Source: Euwallacea fornicatus
Lineage: Eukaryota > Arthropoda > Insecta > Coleoptera > Curculionidae
Assembly (NCBI RefSeq): GCF_040115645.1
Contig: NW_027096036.1
Location: 248,001 to 312,000 of the forward strand
DNA length: 64,000 nt
Direction: 5' to 3'
Part shown: in pieces, positions 27,129 to 40,402 of the stretch
Position numbering within the stretch: position 1 is the stretch's first letter
Layout: every line of letters starts with the position of its first letter
Program-made: the position numbers and the translations under genes
Notes under the pieces: generated by a model
Seen by the model: only the letters and a program-made list of their open reading frames with translations
The model's database searches: none
What the model was told of the DNA's origin: nothing

Positions 27129-28734
27129 GCATCTTGTTGAACTTCCAAGAAAAATAGTACTTTATGTGCTCAAACACGCAACTTTTGTGACTTTTCAAAA
27201 TTTGAAACTCGATAACTTCGGCAAATGAGCACCAAATTCCTTAAAGAAAGTGTCAAATTAATCAGCTCGACGAGATCTTTAACATGACACAACACATCAG
27301 AATTGCATCTTGTTGAACTTCCAAGACAAATAGTACTTTATGTGCTCAAACACGCAATTTTTGTGACTTTTCAAAATTTGAAACTCGATAACTTCGGCAA
27401 ATGTGGACCAAATTTGTTAAACAAAGTGTCAAATTAATCAGCTCGACGAGATCTTTAACATGACACAACACATCAGAATTGCATCTTGTTGAACTTCCAA
27501 GAAAAATAGTACTTTATGTGCTCAAACACGCAACTTTTGTGACTTTTCAAAATTTGAAACTCGATAACTTCGGCAAATGAGCACCAAATTCCTTAAAGAA
27601 AGTGTCAAATTAATCAGCTCGACGAGATCTTTAACATGACACAACACATCAGAATTGCATCTTGTTGAACTTCCAAGACAAATAGTACTTTATGTGCTCA
27701 AACACGCAATTTTTGTGACTTTTCAAAATTTGAAACTCGATAACTTCGGCAAATGTGGACCAAATTTGTTAAACAAAGTGTCAAATTAATCAGCTCAACG
27801 AGATTTTGAAGATGTCACAACACATCAGAATTGCATCTTGTTGAACTTCCAAGAAAAATAGTACTTTATGTGCTCAAACACGCAACTTTTGTGACTTTTC
27901 AAAATTTGAAACTCGATAACTTCGGCAAATGAGCACCAAATTCCTTAAAGAAAGTGTCAAATTAATCAGCTCGACGAGATCTTTAACATGACACAACACA
28001 TCAGAATTGCATCTTGTTGAACTTCCAAGACAAATAGTACTTTATGTGCTCAAACACGCAATTTTTGTGACTTTTCAAAATTTGAAACTCGATAACTTCG
28101 GCAAATGTGGACCAAATTTGTTAAACAAAGTGTCAAATTAATCAGCTCGACGAGATCTTTAACATGACACAACACATTAGAATTGCATCTTGTTGAACTT
28201 CCAAGAAAAATAGTACTTTATGTGCTCAAACACGCAACTTTTGTGACTTTTCAAAATTTGAAACTCGATAACTTCGGCAAATGAGCACCAAATTCCTTAA
28301 AGAAAGTGTCAAATTAATCAGCTCGACGAGATCTTTAACATGACACAACACATCAGAATTGCATCTTGTTGAACTTCCAAGACAAATAGTACTTTATGTG
28401 CTCAAACACGCAATTTTTGTGACTTTTCAAAATTTGAAACTCGATAACTTCGGCAAATGTGGACCAAATTTGTTAAACAAAGTGTCAAATTAATCAGCTC
28501 GACGAGATCTTTAACATGACACAACACATCAGAATTGCATCTTGTTGAACTTCCAAGAAAAATAGTACTTTATGTGCTCAAACACGCAACTTTTGTGACT
28601 TTTCAAAATTTGAAACTCGATAACTTCGGCAAATGAGCACCAAATTCCTTAAAGAAAGTGTCAAATTAATCAGCTCGACGAGATCTTTAACATGACACAA
28701 CACATCAGAATTGCATCTTGTTGAACTTCCAAGA
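27129..28734. repeat. Dimeric (352-bp) higher-order block, copy A
   Basis: Two monomer types alternate here. One has gaaaaatag, cgcaacttttgtg, agcacc and aaagaaag. The other has gacaaatag, cgcaattttt, tggacc, tttgtt and aaacaaag. Two private markers, ctcAacgag at 27794 and cacatTagaa at 28176, align with 33426 and 33808 in block B (offset 5632, 32 monomers) and with 61408 and 61790 in block C. This copy lacks one tggacc monomer at its right end and joins the 9-mer repeat that follows. Confidence 0.9.
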
Positions 28735-30168
28735 AAAATAGTACTTTATGTGCTCAAACACACAACTTTTGTGACTTTTCAAACTTTGAAACTCGATAAC
28801 TTCGGCAAATGAGCACCAAATTCCTTAAACAAAGTGTCAGATTAATCAGCTCGACGAGATCTTTAACATGACACAACACATCAGAATTGCATCTTGTTGA
28901 ACTTCCAAGAAAAATAGTACTTTATGTGCTCAAACACACAACTTGTGTGACTTTTCAAACTTTGAAACTCGATAACTTCGGCAAATGAGCACCAAATTCC
29001 TTAAACAAAGTGTCAGATTAATCAGCTCGACGAGATCTTTAACATGACCCAACACATCATGCTTGCATCTTGTTGAACTTCCAAGAAAAATAGTACTTTA
29101 TGTGCTCAAACACACAACTTGTGTGACTTTTCAAACTTTGAAACTCGATAACTTCGGCAAATGAGCACCAAATTCCTTAAACAAAGTGTCAGATTAATCA
29201 GCTCGACGAGATTTTCAAGATGTCACAACACATCAGAATTGCATCTTGTTGAACTTCCAAGAAAAATAGTACTTTATGTGCTCAAACACGCAACTTTTGT
29301 GACTTTTCAAAATTTGAAACTCGATAACTTCGGCAAATGAGGACCAAATTTGTTAAACAGAGTGTCAAATTAATCAGCTCAACGAGATTTTGAAGATGTC
29401 ACAACACATCAGAATTGCATCTTGTTGAACTTCCAAGAAAAATAGTACTTTATGTGCTCAAACACGCAACTTTTGTGACTTTTCAAAATTTGAAACTCGA
29501 TAACTTCGGCAAATGAGCACCAAATTCCTTAAAGAAAGTGTCAAATTAATCAGCTCGACGAGATCTTTAACATGACACAACACATCAGAATTGCATCTTG
29601 TTGAACTTCCAAGAAAAATAGTACTTTATGTGCTCAAACACGCAACTTTTGTGACTTTTCAAAATTTGAAACTCGATAACTTCGGCAAATGAGGACCAAA
29701 TTTGTTAAACAGAGTGTCAAATTAATCAGCTCAACGAGATTTTGAAGATGTCACAACACATCAGAATTGCATCTTGTTGAACTTCCAAGAAAAATAGTAC
29801 TTTATGTGCTCAAACACGCAACTTTTGTGACTTTTCAAAATTTGAAACTCGATAACTTCGGCAAATGAGCACCAAATTCCTTAAAGAAAGTGTCAAATTA
29901 ATCAGCTCGACGAGATCTTTAACATGACACAACACATCAGAATTGCATCTTGTTGAACTTCCAAGAAAAATAGTACTTTATGTGCTCAAACACGCAACTT
30001 TTGTGACTTTTCAAAATTTGAAACTCGATAACTTCGGCAAATGAGGACCAAATTTGTTAAACAGAGTGTCAAATTAATCAGCTCAACGAGATTTTGAAGA
30101 TGTCACAACACATCAGAATTGCATCTTGTTGAACTTCCAAGAAAAATAGTACTTTATGTGCTCAAACA
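28680..30168. repeat. 9-monomer higher-order unit, copy 1
   Basis: This matches 30,264-31,752 at an offset of 1584 bp (nine monomers). The order is: cacacaacttttgtg/agcacc; cacacaacttgtgtg/agcacc; the ccc/atgctt monomer; then aggacc/aaacagag/ctcaacg alternating with agcacc/aaagaaag. The closing alternation is itself a 352-bp dimer. The match stops where this copy has cgcaaT and the other cgcaaC. Confidence 0.88.
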
Positions 30169-30263
30169 CGCAATTTTTGTGACTTTTCAAAATTTGAAAC
30201 TCGATAACTTCGGCAAATGTGGACCAAATTTGTTAAACAAAGTGTCAAATTAATCAGCTCGAC

Positions 30264-31752
30264 GAGATCTTTAACATGACACAACACATCAGAATTGCAT
30301 CTTGTTGAACTTCCAAGAAAAATAGTACTTTATGTGCTCAAACACACAACTTTTGTGACTTTTCAAACTTTGAAACTCGATAACTTCGGCAAATGAGCAC
30401 CAAATTCCTTAAACAAAGTGTCAGATTAATCAGCTCGACGAGATCTTTAACATGACACAACACATCAGAATTGCATCTTGTTGAACTTCCAAGAAAAATA
30501 GTACTTTATGTGCTCAAACACACAACTTGTGTGACTTTTCAAACTTTGAAACTCGATAACTTCGGCAAATGAGCACCAAATTCCTTAAACAAAGTGTCAG
30601 ATTAATCAGCTCGACGAGATCTTTAACATGACCCAACACATCATGCTTGCATCTTGTTGAACTTCCAAGAAAAATAGTACTTTATGTGCTCAAACACACA
30701 ACTTGTGTGACTTTTCAAACTTTGAAACTCGATAACTTCGGCAAATGAGCACCAAATTCCTTAAACAAAGTGTCAGATTAATCAGCTCGACGAGATTTTC
30801 AAGATGTCACAACACATCAGAATTGCATCTTGTTGAACTTCCAAGAAAAATAGTACTTTATGTGCTCAAACACGCAACTTTTGTGACTTTTCAAAATTTG
30901 AAACTCGATAACTTCGGCAAATGAGGACCAAATTTGTTAAACAGAGTGTCAAATTAATCAGCTCAACGAGATTTTGAAGATGTCACAACACATCAGAATT
31001 GCATCTTGTTGAACTTCCAAGAAAAATAGTACTTTATGTGCTCAAACACGCAACTTTTGTGACTTTTCAAAATTTGAAACTCGATAACTTCGGCAAATGA
31101 GCACCAAATTCCTTAAAGAAAGTGTCAAATTAATCAGCTCGACGAGATCTTTAACATGACACAACACATCAGAATTGCATCTTGTTGAACTTCCAAGAAA
31201 AATAGTACTTTATGTGCTCAAACACGCAACTTTTGTGACTTTTCAAAATTTGAAACTCGATAACTTCGGCAAATGAGGACCAAATTTGTTAAACAGAGTG
31301 TCAAATTAATCAGCTCAACGAGATTTTGAAGATGTCACAACACATCAGAATTGCATCTTGTTGAACTTCCAAGAAAAATAGTACTTTATGTGCTCAAACA
31401 CGCAACTTTTGTGACTTTTCAAAATTTGAAACTCGATAACTTCGGCAAATGAGCACCAAATTCCTTAAAGAAAGTGTCAAATTAATCAGCTCGACGAGAT
31501 CTTTAACATGACACAACACATCAGAATTGCATCTTGTTGAACTTCCAAGAAAAATAGTACTTTATGTGCTCAAACACGCAACTTTTGTGACTTTTCAAAA
31601 TTTGAAACTCGATAACTTCGGCAAATGAGGACCAAATTTGTTAAACAGAGTGTCAAATTAATCAGCTCAACGAGATTTTGAAGATGTCACAACACATCAG
31701 AATTGCATCTTGTTGAACTTCCAAGAAAAATAGTACTTTATGTGCTCAAACA
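30264..31752. repeat. 9-monomer higher-order unit, copy 2
   Basis: This is the direct tandem partner of the preceding unit. Its closing dimer alternation runs one step longer before a cgcaac/tggacc monomer near 31,980. The two units together account for most of 28.7-32.0 kb. Confidence 0.88.
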
Positions 31753-32760
31753 CGCAACTTTTGTGACTTTTCAAAATTTGAAACTCGATAACTTCGGCAA
31801 ATGAGCACCAAATTCCTTAAAGAAAGTGTCAAATTAATCAGCTCGACGAGATCTTTAACATGACACAACACATCAGAATTGCATCTTGTTGAACTTCCAA
31901 GAAAAATAGTACTTTATGTGCTCAAACACGCAACTTTTGTGACTTTTCAAAATTTGAAACTCGATAACTTCGGCAAATGTGGACCAAATTTGTTAAACAA
32001 AGTGTCAAATTAATCAGCTCGACGAGATCTTTAACATGACACAACACATCAGAATTGCATCTTGTTGAACTTCCAAGAAAAATAGTACTTTATGTGCTCA
32101 AACACGCAACTTTTGTGACTTTTCAAAATTTGAAACTCGATAACTTCGGCAAATGAGCACCAAATTCCTTAAAGAAAGTGTCAAATTAATCAGCTCGACG
32201 AGATCTTTAACATGACACAACACATCAGAATTGCATCTTGTTGAACTTCCAAGAAAAATAGTACTTTATGTGCTCAAACACGCAACTTTTGTGACTTTTC
32301 AAAATTTGAAACTCGATAACTTCGGCAAATGAGGACCAAATTTGTTAAACAGAGTGTCAAATTAATCAGCTCGACGAGATTTTGAAGATGTCACAACACA
32401 TCAGAATTGCATCTTGTTGAACTTCCAAGAAAAATAGTACTTTATGTGCTCAAACACGCAACTTTTGTGACTTTTCAAAATTTGAAACTCGATAACTTCG
32501 GCAAATGAGCACCAAATTCCTTAAAGAAAGTGTCAAATTAATCAGCTCGACGAGATCTTTAACATGACACAACACATCAGAATTGCATCTTGTTGAACTT
32601 CCAAGACAAATAGTACTTTATGTGCTCAAACACGCAATTTTTGTGACTTTTCAAAATTTGAAACTCGATAACTTCGGCAAATGTGGACCAAATTTGTTAA
32701 ACAAAGTGTCAAATTAATCAGCTCGACGAGATCTTTAACATGACACAACACATCAGAATT

Positions 32761-34591
32761 GCATCTTGTTGAACTTCCAAGAAAAATAGTACTTTATGTG
32801 CTCAAACACGCAACTTTTGTGACTTTTCAAAATTTGAAACTCGATAACTTCGGCAAATGAACACCAAATTCCTTAAAGAAAGTGTCAAATTAATCAGCTC
32901 GACGAGATCTTTAACATGACACAACACATCAGAATTGCATCTTGTTGAACTTCCAAGACAAATAGTACTTTATGTGCTCAAACACGCAATTTTTGTGACT
33001 TTTCAAAATTTGAAACTCGATAACTTCGGCAAATGTGGACCAAATTTGTTAAACAAAGTGTCAAATTAATCAGCTCGACGAGATCTTTAACATGACACAA
33101 CACATCAGAATTGCATCTTGTTGAACTTCCAAGAAAAATAGTACTTTATGTGCTCAAACACGCAACTTTTGTGACTTTTCAAAATTTGAAACTCGATAAC
33201 TTCGGCAAATGAGCACCAAATTCCTTAAAGAAAGTGTCAAATTAATCAGCTCGACGAGATCTTTAACATGACACAACACATCAGAATTGCATCTTGTTGA
33301 ACTTCCAAGACAAATAGTACTTTATGTGCTCAAACACGCAATTTTTGTGACTTTTCAAAATTTGAAACTCGATAACTTCGGCAAATGTGGACCAAATTTG
33401 TTAAACAAAGTGTCAAATTAATCAGCTCAACGAGATTTTGAAGATGTCACAACACATCAGAATTGCATCTTGTTGAACTTCCAAGAAAAATAGTACTTTA
33501 TGTGCTCAAACACGCAACTTTTGTGACTTTTCAAAATTTGAAACTCGATAACTTCGGCAAATGAGCACCAAATTCCTTAAAGAAAGTGTCAAATTAATCA
33601 GCTCGACGAGATCTTTAACATGACACAACACATCAGAATTGCATCTTGTTGAACTTCCAAGACAAATAGTACTTTATGTGCTCAAACACGCAATTTTTGT
33701 GACTTTTCAAAATTTGAAACTCGATAACTTCGGCAAATGTGGACCAAATTTGTTAAACAAAGTGTCAAATTAATCAGCTCGACGAGATCTTTAACATGAC
33801 ACAACACATTAGAATTGCATCTTGTTGAACTTCCAAGAAAAATAGTACTTTATGTGCTCAAACACGCAACTTTTGTGACTTTTCAAAATTTGAAACTCGA
33901 TAACTTCGGCAAATGAGCACCAAATTCCTTAAAGAAAGTGTCAAATTAATCAGCTCGACGAGATCTTTAACATGACACAACACATCAGAATTGCATCTTG
34001 TTGAACTTCCAAGACAAATAGTACTTTATGTGCTCAAACACGCAATTTTTGTGACTTTTCAAAATTTGAAACTCGATAACTTCGGCAAATGTGGACCAAA
34101 TTTGTTAAACAAAGTGTCAAATTAATCAGCTCGACGAGATCTTTAACATGACACAACACATCAGAATTGCATCTTGTTGAACTTCCAAGAAAAATAGTAC
34201 TTTATGTGCTCAAACACGCAACTTTTGTGACTTTTCAAAATTTGAAACTCGATAACTTCGGCAAATGAGCACCAAATTCCTTAAAGAAAGTGTCAAATTA
34301 ATCAGCTCGACGAGATCTTTAACATGACACAACACATCAGAATTGCATCTTGTTGAACTTCCAAGACAAATAGTACTTTATGTGCTCAAACACGCAATTT
34401 TTGTGACTTTTCAAAATTTGAAACTCGATAACTTCGGCAAATGTGGACCAAATTTGTTAAACAAAGTGTCAAATTAATCAGCTCGACGAGATCTTTAACA
34501 TGACACAACACATCAGAATTGCATCTTGTTGAACTTCCAAGAAAAATAGTACTTTATGTGCTCAAACACACAACTTTTGTGACTTTTCAAA
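32761..34591. repeat. Dimeric higher-order block, copy B
   Basis: This 1831-bp block of the agcacc/tggacc dimer aligns without a gap to 60,743-62,573 at an offset of 27,982 bp (159 monomers minus the 2-bp deletion at about 55,975). The only difference I noticed is at 32861, where this copy reads gaAcacc and the distant copy gaGcacc. Markers ctcAacgag (33426) and cacatTagaa (33808) are shared with both other copies. Confidence 0.92.
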
Positions 34592-34739
34592 CTTTGAAAC
34601 TCGATAACTTCGGCAAATGAGCACCAAATTCCTTAAACAAAGTGTCAGATTAATCAGCTCGACGAGATCTTTAACATGACACAACACATCAGAATTGCAT
34701 CTTGTTGAACTTCCAAGACAAATAGTACTTTATGTGCTC

Positions 34740-34870
34740 AAACACACAACTTGTGTGACTTTTCAAATTTTGAAGCTCGATAACATCGGCAAATGAGGAC
34801 CAAATTTGTTAAACAAAGTGTGAAATTAATCAGCTCGACGAGATTTTAAAGATTTCACAACACATCAGAA
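34740..34870. repeat. Isolated left-type monomer junction
   Basis: A monomer with caaaTtttgaaGctcgataacAtcggc followed by gattttaaagatTtcacaac lies here. The same combination occurs near 10,150-10,210, 10,500-10,560 and 13,140-13,200 in the mosaic zone. It looks like a patch of old-type sequence between the dimeric block and the homogeneous zone. Confidence 0.75.
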
Positions 34871-37199
34871 TTGCATCTTGTTGAACTTCCAAGAAAAATA
34901 GTACTTTATGTGCTCAAACACACAACTTGTGTGACTTTTCAAACTTTGAAGCTCGATAACTTCGGCAAATGAGTACCAAATTCCTTAAACAAAGTGTCAA
35001 ATTAATCAGCTCGACGAGATCTTTAACATGACACAACACATCAGAATTGCATCTTGTTGAACTTCCAAGAAAAATAGTACTTTATGTGCTCAAACACGCA
35101 ATTTTTGTGACTTTTCAAAATTTGAAACTCGATAACTTCGGCAAATGTGGACCAAATTTGTTAAACAAAGTGTCAAATTAATCAGCTCGACGAGATCTTT
35201 AACATGACACAACACATCAGAATTGCATCTTGTTGAACTTCCAAGAAAAATAGTACTTTATGTGCTCAAACACGCAACTTTTGTGACTTTTCAAAATTTG
35301 AAACTCGATAACTTCGGCAAATGAGGACCAAATTTGTTAAACAGAGTGTCAAATTAATCAGCTCGACGAGATTTTGAAGATGTCACAACACATCAGAATT
35401 GCATCTTGTTGAACTTCCAAGAAAAATAGTACTTTATGTGCTCAAACACACAACTTTTGTGACTTTTCAAACTTTGAAACTCGATAACTTCGGCAAATGA
35501 GCACCAAATTCCTTAAACAAAGTGTCAGATTAATCAGCTCGACGAGATCTTTAACATGACATAACACATCAGAATTGCATCTTGTTGAACTTCCAAGAAA
35601 AATAGTACTTTATGTGCTCAAACACGCAACTTTTGTGACTTTTCAAAATTTGAAACTCGATAACTTCGGCAAATGAGGACCAAATTTGTTAAACGAAGTG
35701 TCAAATTAATCAGCTCGACGAGATCTTTAACATGATACAACACATCAGAATTGCATCTTGTTGAACTTCCAAGAAAAATAGTACTTTATGTGCTCAAACA
35801 CGCAATTTTTGTGACTTTTCAAAATTTGAAACTCGATAACTTCGGCAAATGTGGACCAAATTTGTTAAACAAAGTGTCAAATTAATCAGCTCGACGAGAT
35901 CTTTAACATGACACAACACATCAGAATTGCATCTTGTTGAACTTCCAAGAAAAATAGTACTTTATGTGCTCAAACACGCAACTTTTGTGACTTTTCAAAA
36001 TTTGAAACTCGATAACTTCGGCAAATGAGGACCAAATTTGTTAAACAGAGTGTCAAATTAATCAGCTCGACGAGATTTTGAAGATGTCACAACACATCAG
36101 AATTGCATCTTGTTGAACTTCCAAGAAAAATAGTACTTTATGTGCTCAAACACGCAACTTTTGTGACTTTTCAAACTTTGAAACTCGATAACTTCGGCAA
36201 ATGAGCACCAAATTCCTTAAACAAAGTGTCAGATTAATCAGCTCGACGAGATCTTTAACATGACACAACACATCAGAATTGCATCTTGTTGAACTTCCAC
36301 GAAAAATAGTACTTTATGTGCTCAAACACGCAACTTTTGTGACTTTTCAAAATTTGAAACTCGATAACTTCGGCAAATGAGGACCAAATTTGTTAAACAA
36401 AGTGTCAAATTAATCAGCTCGACGAGATCTTTAACATGACACAACACATCAGAATTGCATCTTGTTGAACTTCCAAGAAAAATAGTACTTTATGTGCTCA
36501 AACACGCAATTTTTGTGACTTTTCAAAATTTGAAACTCGATAACTTCGGCAAATGTGGACCAAATTTGTTAAACAAAGTGTCAAATTAATCAGCTCGACG
36601 AGATCTTTAACATGACACAACACATCAGAATTGCATCTTGTTGAACTTCCAAGAAAAATAGTACTTTATGTGCTCAAACACGCAACTTTTGTGACTTTTC
36701 AAAATTTGAAACTCGATAACTTCGGCAAATGTGGACCAAATTTGTTAAACAAAGTGTCAAATTAATCAGCTCGACGAGATCTTTAACATGACACAACACA
36801 TCAGAATTGCATCTTGTTGAACTTCCAAGAAAAATAGTACTTTATGTGCTCAAACACGCAACTTTTGTGACTTTTCAAAATTTGAAACTCGATAACTTCG
36901 GCAAATGAGGACCAAATTCCTTAAAGAAAGTGTCAAATTAATCAGCTCGACGAGATCTTTAACATGACACAACACATCAGAATTGCATCTTGTTGAACTT
37001 CCAAGAAAAATAGTACTTTATGTGCTCAAACACGCAACTTTTGTGACTTTTCAAAATTTGAAACTCGATAACTTCGGCAAATGAGGACCAAATTTGTTAA
37101 ACAGAGTGTCAAATTAATCAGCTCGACGAGATTTTGAAGATGTCACAACACATCAGAATTGCATCTTGTTGAACTTCCAAGAAAAATAGTACTTTATGT

Positions 37200-38290
37200 G
37201 CTCAAACACGCAATTTTTGTGACTTTTCAAAATTTGAAACTCGATAACTTCGGCAAATGTGGACCAAATTTGTTAAACAAAGTGTCAAATTAATCAGCTC
37301 GACGAGATCTTTAACATGACACAACACATCAGAATTGCATCTTGTTGAACTTCCAAGAAAAATAGTACTTTATGTGCTCAAACACGCAACTTTTGTGACT
37401 TTTCAAAATTTGAAACTCGATAACTTCGGCAAATGAGGACCAAATTCCTTAAAGAAAGTGTCAAATTAATCAGCTCGACGAGATCTTTAACATGACACAA
37501 CACATCAGAATTGCATCTTGTTGAACTTCCAAGAAAAATAGTACTTTATGTGCTCAAACACGCAACTTTTGTGACTTTTCAAAATTTGAAACTCGATAAC
37601 TTCGGCAAATGAGGACCAAATTTGTTAAACAGAGTGTCAAATTAATCAGCTCGACGAGATTTTGAAGATGTCACAACACATCAGAATTGCATCTTGTTGA
37701 ACTTCCAAGAAAAATAGTACTTTATGTGCTCAAACACGCAATTTTTGTGACTTTTCAAAATTTGAAACTCGATAACTTCGGCAAATGAGTACCAAATTCC
37801 TTAAAGAAAGTGTCAAATTAATCAGCTCGACGAGATCTTTAACATGACCCAACACATCATGCTTGCATCTTGTTGAACTTCCAAGAAAAATAGTACTTTA
37901 TGTGCTCAAACACACAACTTGTGTGACTTTTCAAACTTTGAAGCTCGATAACTTCGGCAAATGAGCACCAAATTTGTTAAACAAAGTGTCAAATTAATCA
38001 GCTCGACGAGATCTTTAACATGACACAACACATCAGAATTGCATCTTGTTGAACTTCCAAGAAAAATAGTACTTTATGTGCTCAAACACGCAACTTTTGT
38101 GACTTTTCAAAATTTGAAACTCGATAACTTCGGCAAATGAGTACCAAATTCCTTAAACAAAGTGTCAAATTAATCAGCTCGACGAGATTTTGAAGATGTC
38201 ACAACACATCAGAATTGCATCTTGTTGAACTTCCAAGAAAAATAGTACTTTATGTGCTCAAACACGCAACTTTTGTGACTTTTCAAAATT
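37200..38290. repeat. 12-monomer-offset segment, copy 1
   Basis: This matches about 39,312-40,402 at an offset of 2112 bp (12 monomers). The shared series is tggacc, aggacc/aaagaaag, aggacc/aaacagag, cgcaattttt/agtacc/aaagaaag, then a lone ccc/atgctt monomer with intact dyad 1 (catgaccc at 37843 and 39955) carrying the rare agcacc-tttgtt combination (about 37,971 and 40,083), then agtacc/aaacaaag. Boundaries are approximate. Confidence 0.85.
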
Positions 38291-39311
38291 TGAAACTCGA
38301 TAACTTCGGCAAATGAGGACCAAATTTGTTAAACAAAGTGTCAAATTAATCAGCTCGACGAGATCTTTAACATGACACAACACATCAGAATTGCATCTTG
38401 TTGAACTTCCAAGAAAAATAGTACTTTATGTGCTCAAACACGCAATTTTTGTGACTTTTCAAAATTTGAAACTCGATAACTTCGGCAAATGTGGACCAAA
38501 TTTGTTAAACAAAGTGTCAAATTAATCAGCTCGACGAGATCTTTAACATGACACAACACATCAGAATTGCATCTTGTTGAACTTCCAAGAAAAATAGTAC
38601 TTTATGTGCTCAAACACGCAACTTTTGTGACTTTTCAAAATTTGAAACTCGATAACTTCGGCAAATGTGGACCAAATTTGTTAAACAAAGTGTCAAATTA
38701 ATCAGCTCGACGAGATCTTTAACATGACACAACACATCAGAATTGCATCTTGTTGAACTTCCAAGAAAAATAGTACTTTATGTGCTCAAACACGCAACTT
38801 TTGTGACTTTTCAAAATTTGAAACTCGATAACTTCGGCAAATGTGGACCAAATTTGTTAAACAAAGTGTCAAATTAATCAGCTCGACGAGATCTTTAACA
38901 TGACACAACACATCAGAATTGCATCTTGTTGAACTTCCAAGAAAAATAGTACTTTATGTGCTCAAACACGCAACTTTTGTGACTTTTCAAAATTTGAAAC
39001 TCGATAACTTCGGCAAATGAGGACCAAATTCCTTAAAGAAAGTGTCAAATTAATCAGCTCGACGAGATCTTTAACATGACACAACACATCAGAATTGCAT
39101 CTTGTTGAACTTCCAAGAAAAATAGTACTTTATGTGCTCAAACACGCAACTTTTGTGACTTTTCAAAATTTGAAACTCGATAACTTCGGCAAATGAGGAC
39201 CAAATTCCTTAAAGAAAGTGTCAAATTAATCAGCTCGACGAGATCTTTAACATGACACAACACATCAGAATTGCATCTTGTTGAACTTCCAAGAAAAATA
39301 GTACTTTATGT

Positions 39312-40402
39312 GCTCAAACACGCAATTTTTGTGACTTTTCAAAATTTGAAACTCGATAACTTCGGCAAATGTGGACCAAATTTGTTAAACAAAGTGTCAA
39401 ATTAATCAGCTCGACGAGATCTTTAACATGACACAACACATCAGAATTGCATCTTGTTGAACTTCCAAGAAAAATAGTACTTTATGTGCTCAAACACGCA
39501 ACTTTTGTGACTTTTCAAAATTTGAAACTCGATAACTTCGGCAAATGAGGACCAAATTCCTTAAAGAAAGTGTCAAATTAATCAGCTCGACGAGATCTTT
39601 AACATGACACAACACATCAGAATTGCATCTTGTTGAACTTCCAAGAAAAATAGTACTTTATGTGCTCAAACACGCAACTTTTGTGACTTTTCAAAATTTG
39701 AAACTCGATAACTTCAGCAAATGAGGACCAAATTTGTTAAACAGAGTGTCAAATTAATCAGCTCGACGAGATTTTGAAGATGTCACAACACATCAGAATT
39801 GCATCTTGTTGAACTTCCAAGAAAAATAGTACTTTATGTGCTCAAACACGCAATTTTTGTGACTTTTCAAAATTTGAAACTCGATAACTTCGGCAAATGA
39901 GTACCAAATTCCTTAAAGAAAGTGTCAAATTAATCAGCTCGACGAGATCTTTAACATGACCCAACACATCATGCTTGCATCTTGTTGAACTTCCAAGAAA
40001 AATAGTACTTTATGTGCTCAAACACACAACTTGTGTGACTTTTCAAACTTTGAAGCTCGATAACTTCGGCAAATGAGCACCAAATTTGTTAAACAAAGTG
40101 TCAAATTAATCAGCTCGACGAGATCTTTAACATGACACAACACATCAGAATTGCATCTTGTTGAACTTCCAAGAAAAATAGTACTTTATGTGCTCAAACA
40201 CGCAACTTTTGTGACTTTTCAAAATTTGAAACTCGATAACTTCGGCAAATGAGTACCAAATTCCTTAAACAAAGTGTCAAATTAATCAGCTCGACGAGAT
40301 TTTGAAGATGTCACAACACATCAGAATTGCATCTTGTTGAACTTCCAAGAAAAATAGTACTTTATGTGCTCAAACACGCAACTTTTGTGACTTTTCAAAA
40401 TT
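39312..40402. repeat. 12-monomer-offset segment, copy 2
   Basis: This is the partner of 37,200-38,290. It has a private ttcAgcaaatg at 39,715 that the other copy lacks, so the substitution arose after the duplication. Downstream the copies part, with tggacc here and aggacc in the first. Confidence 0.85.
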
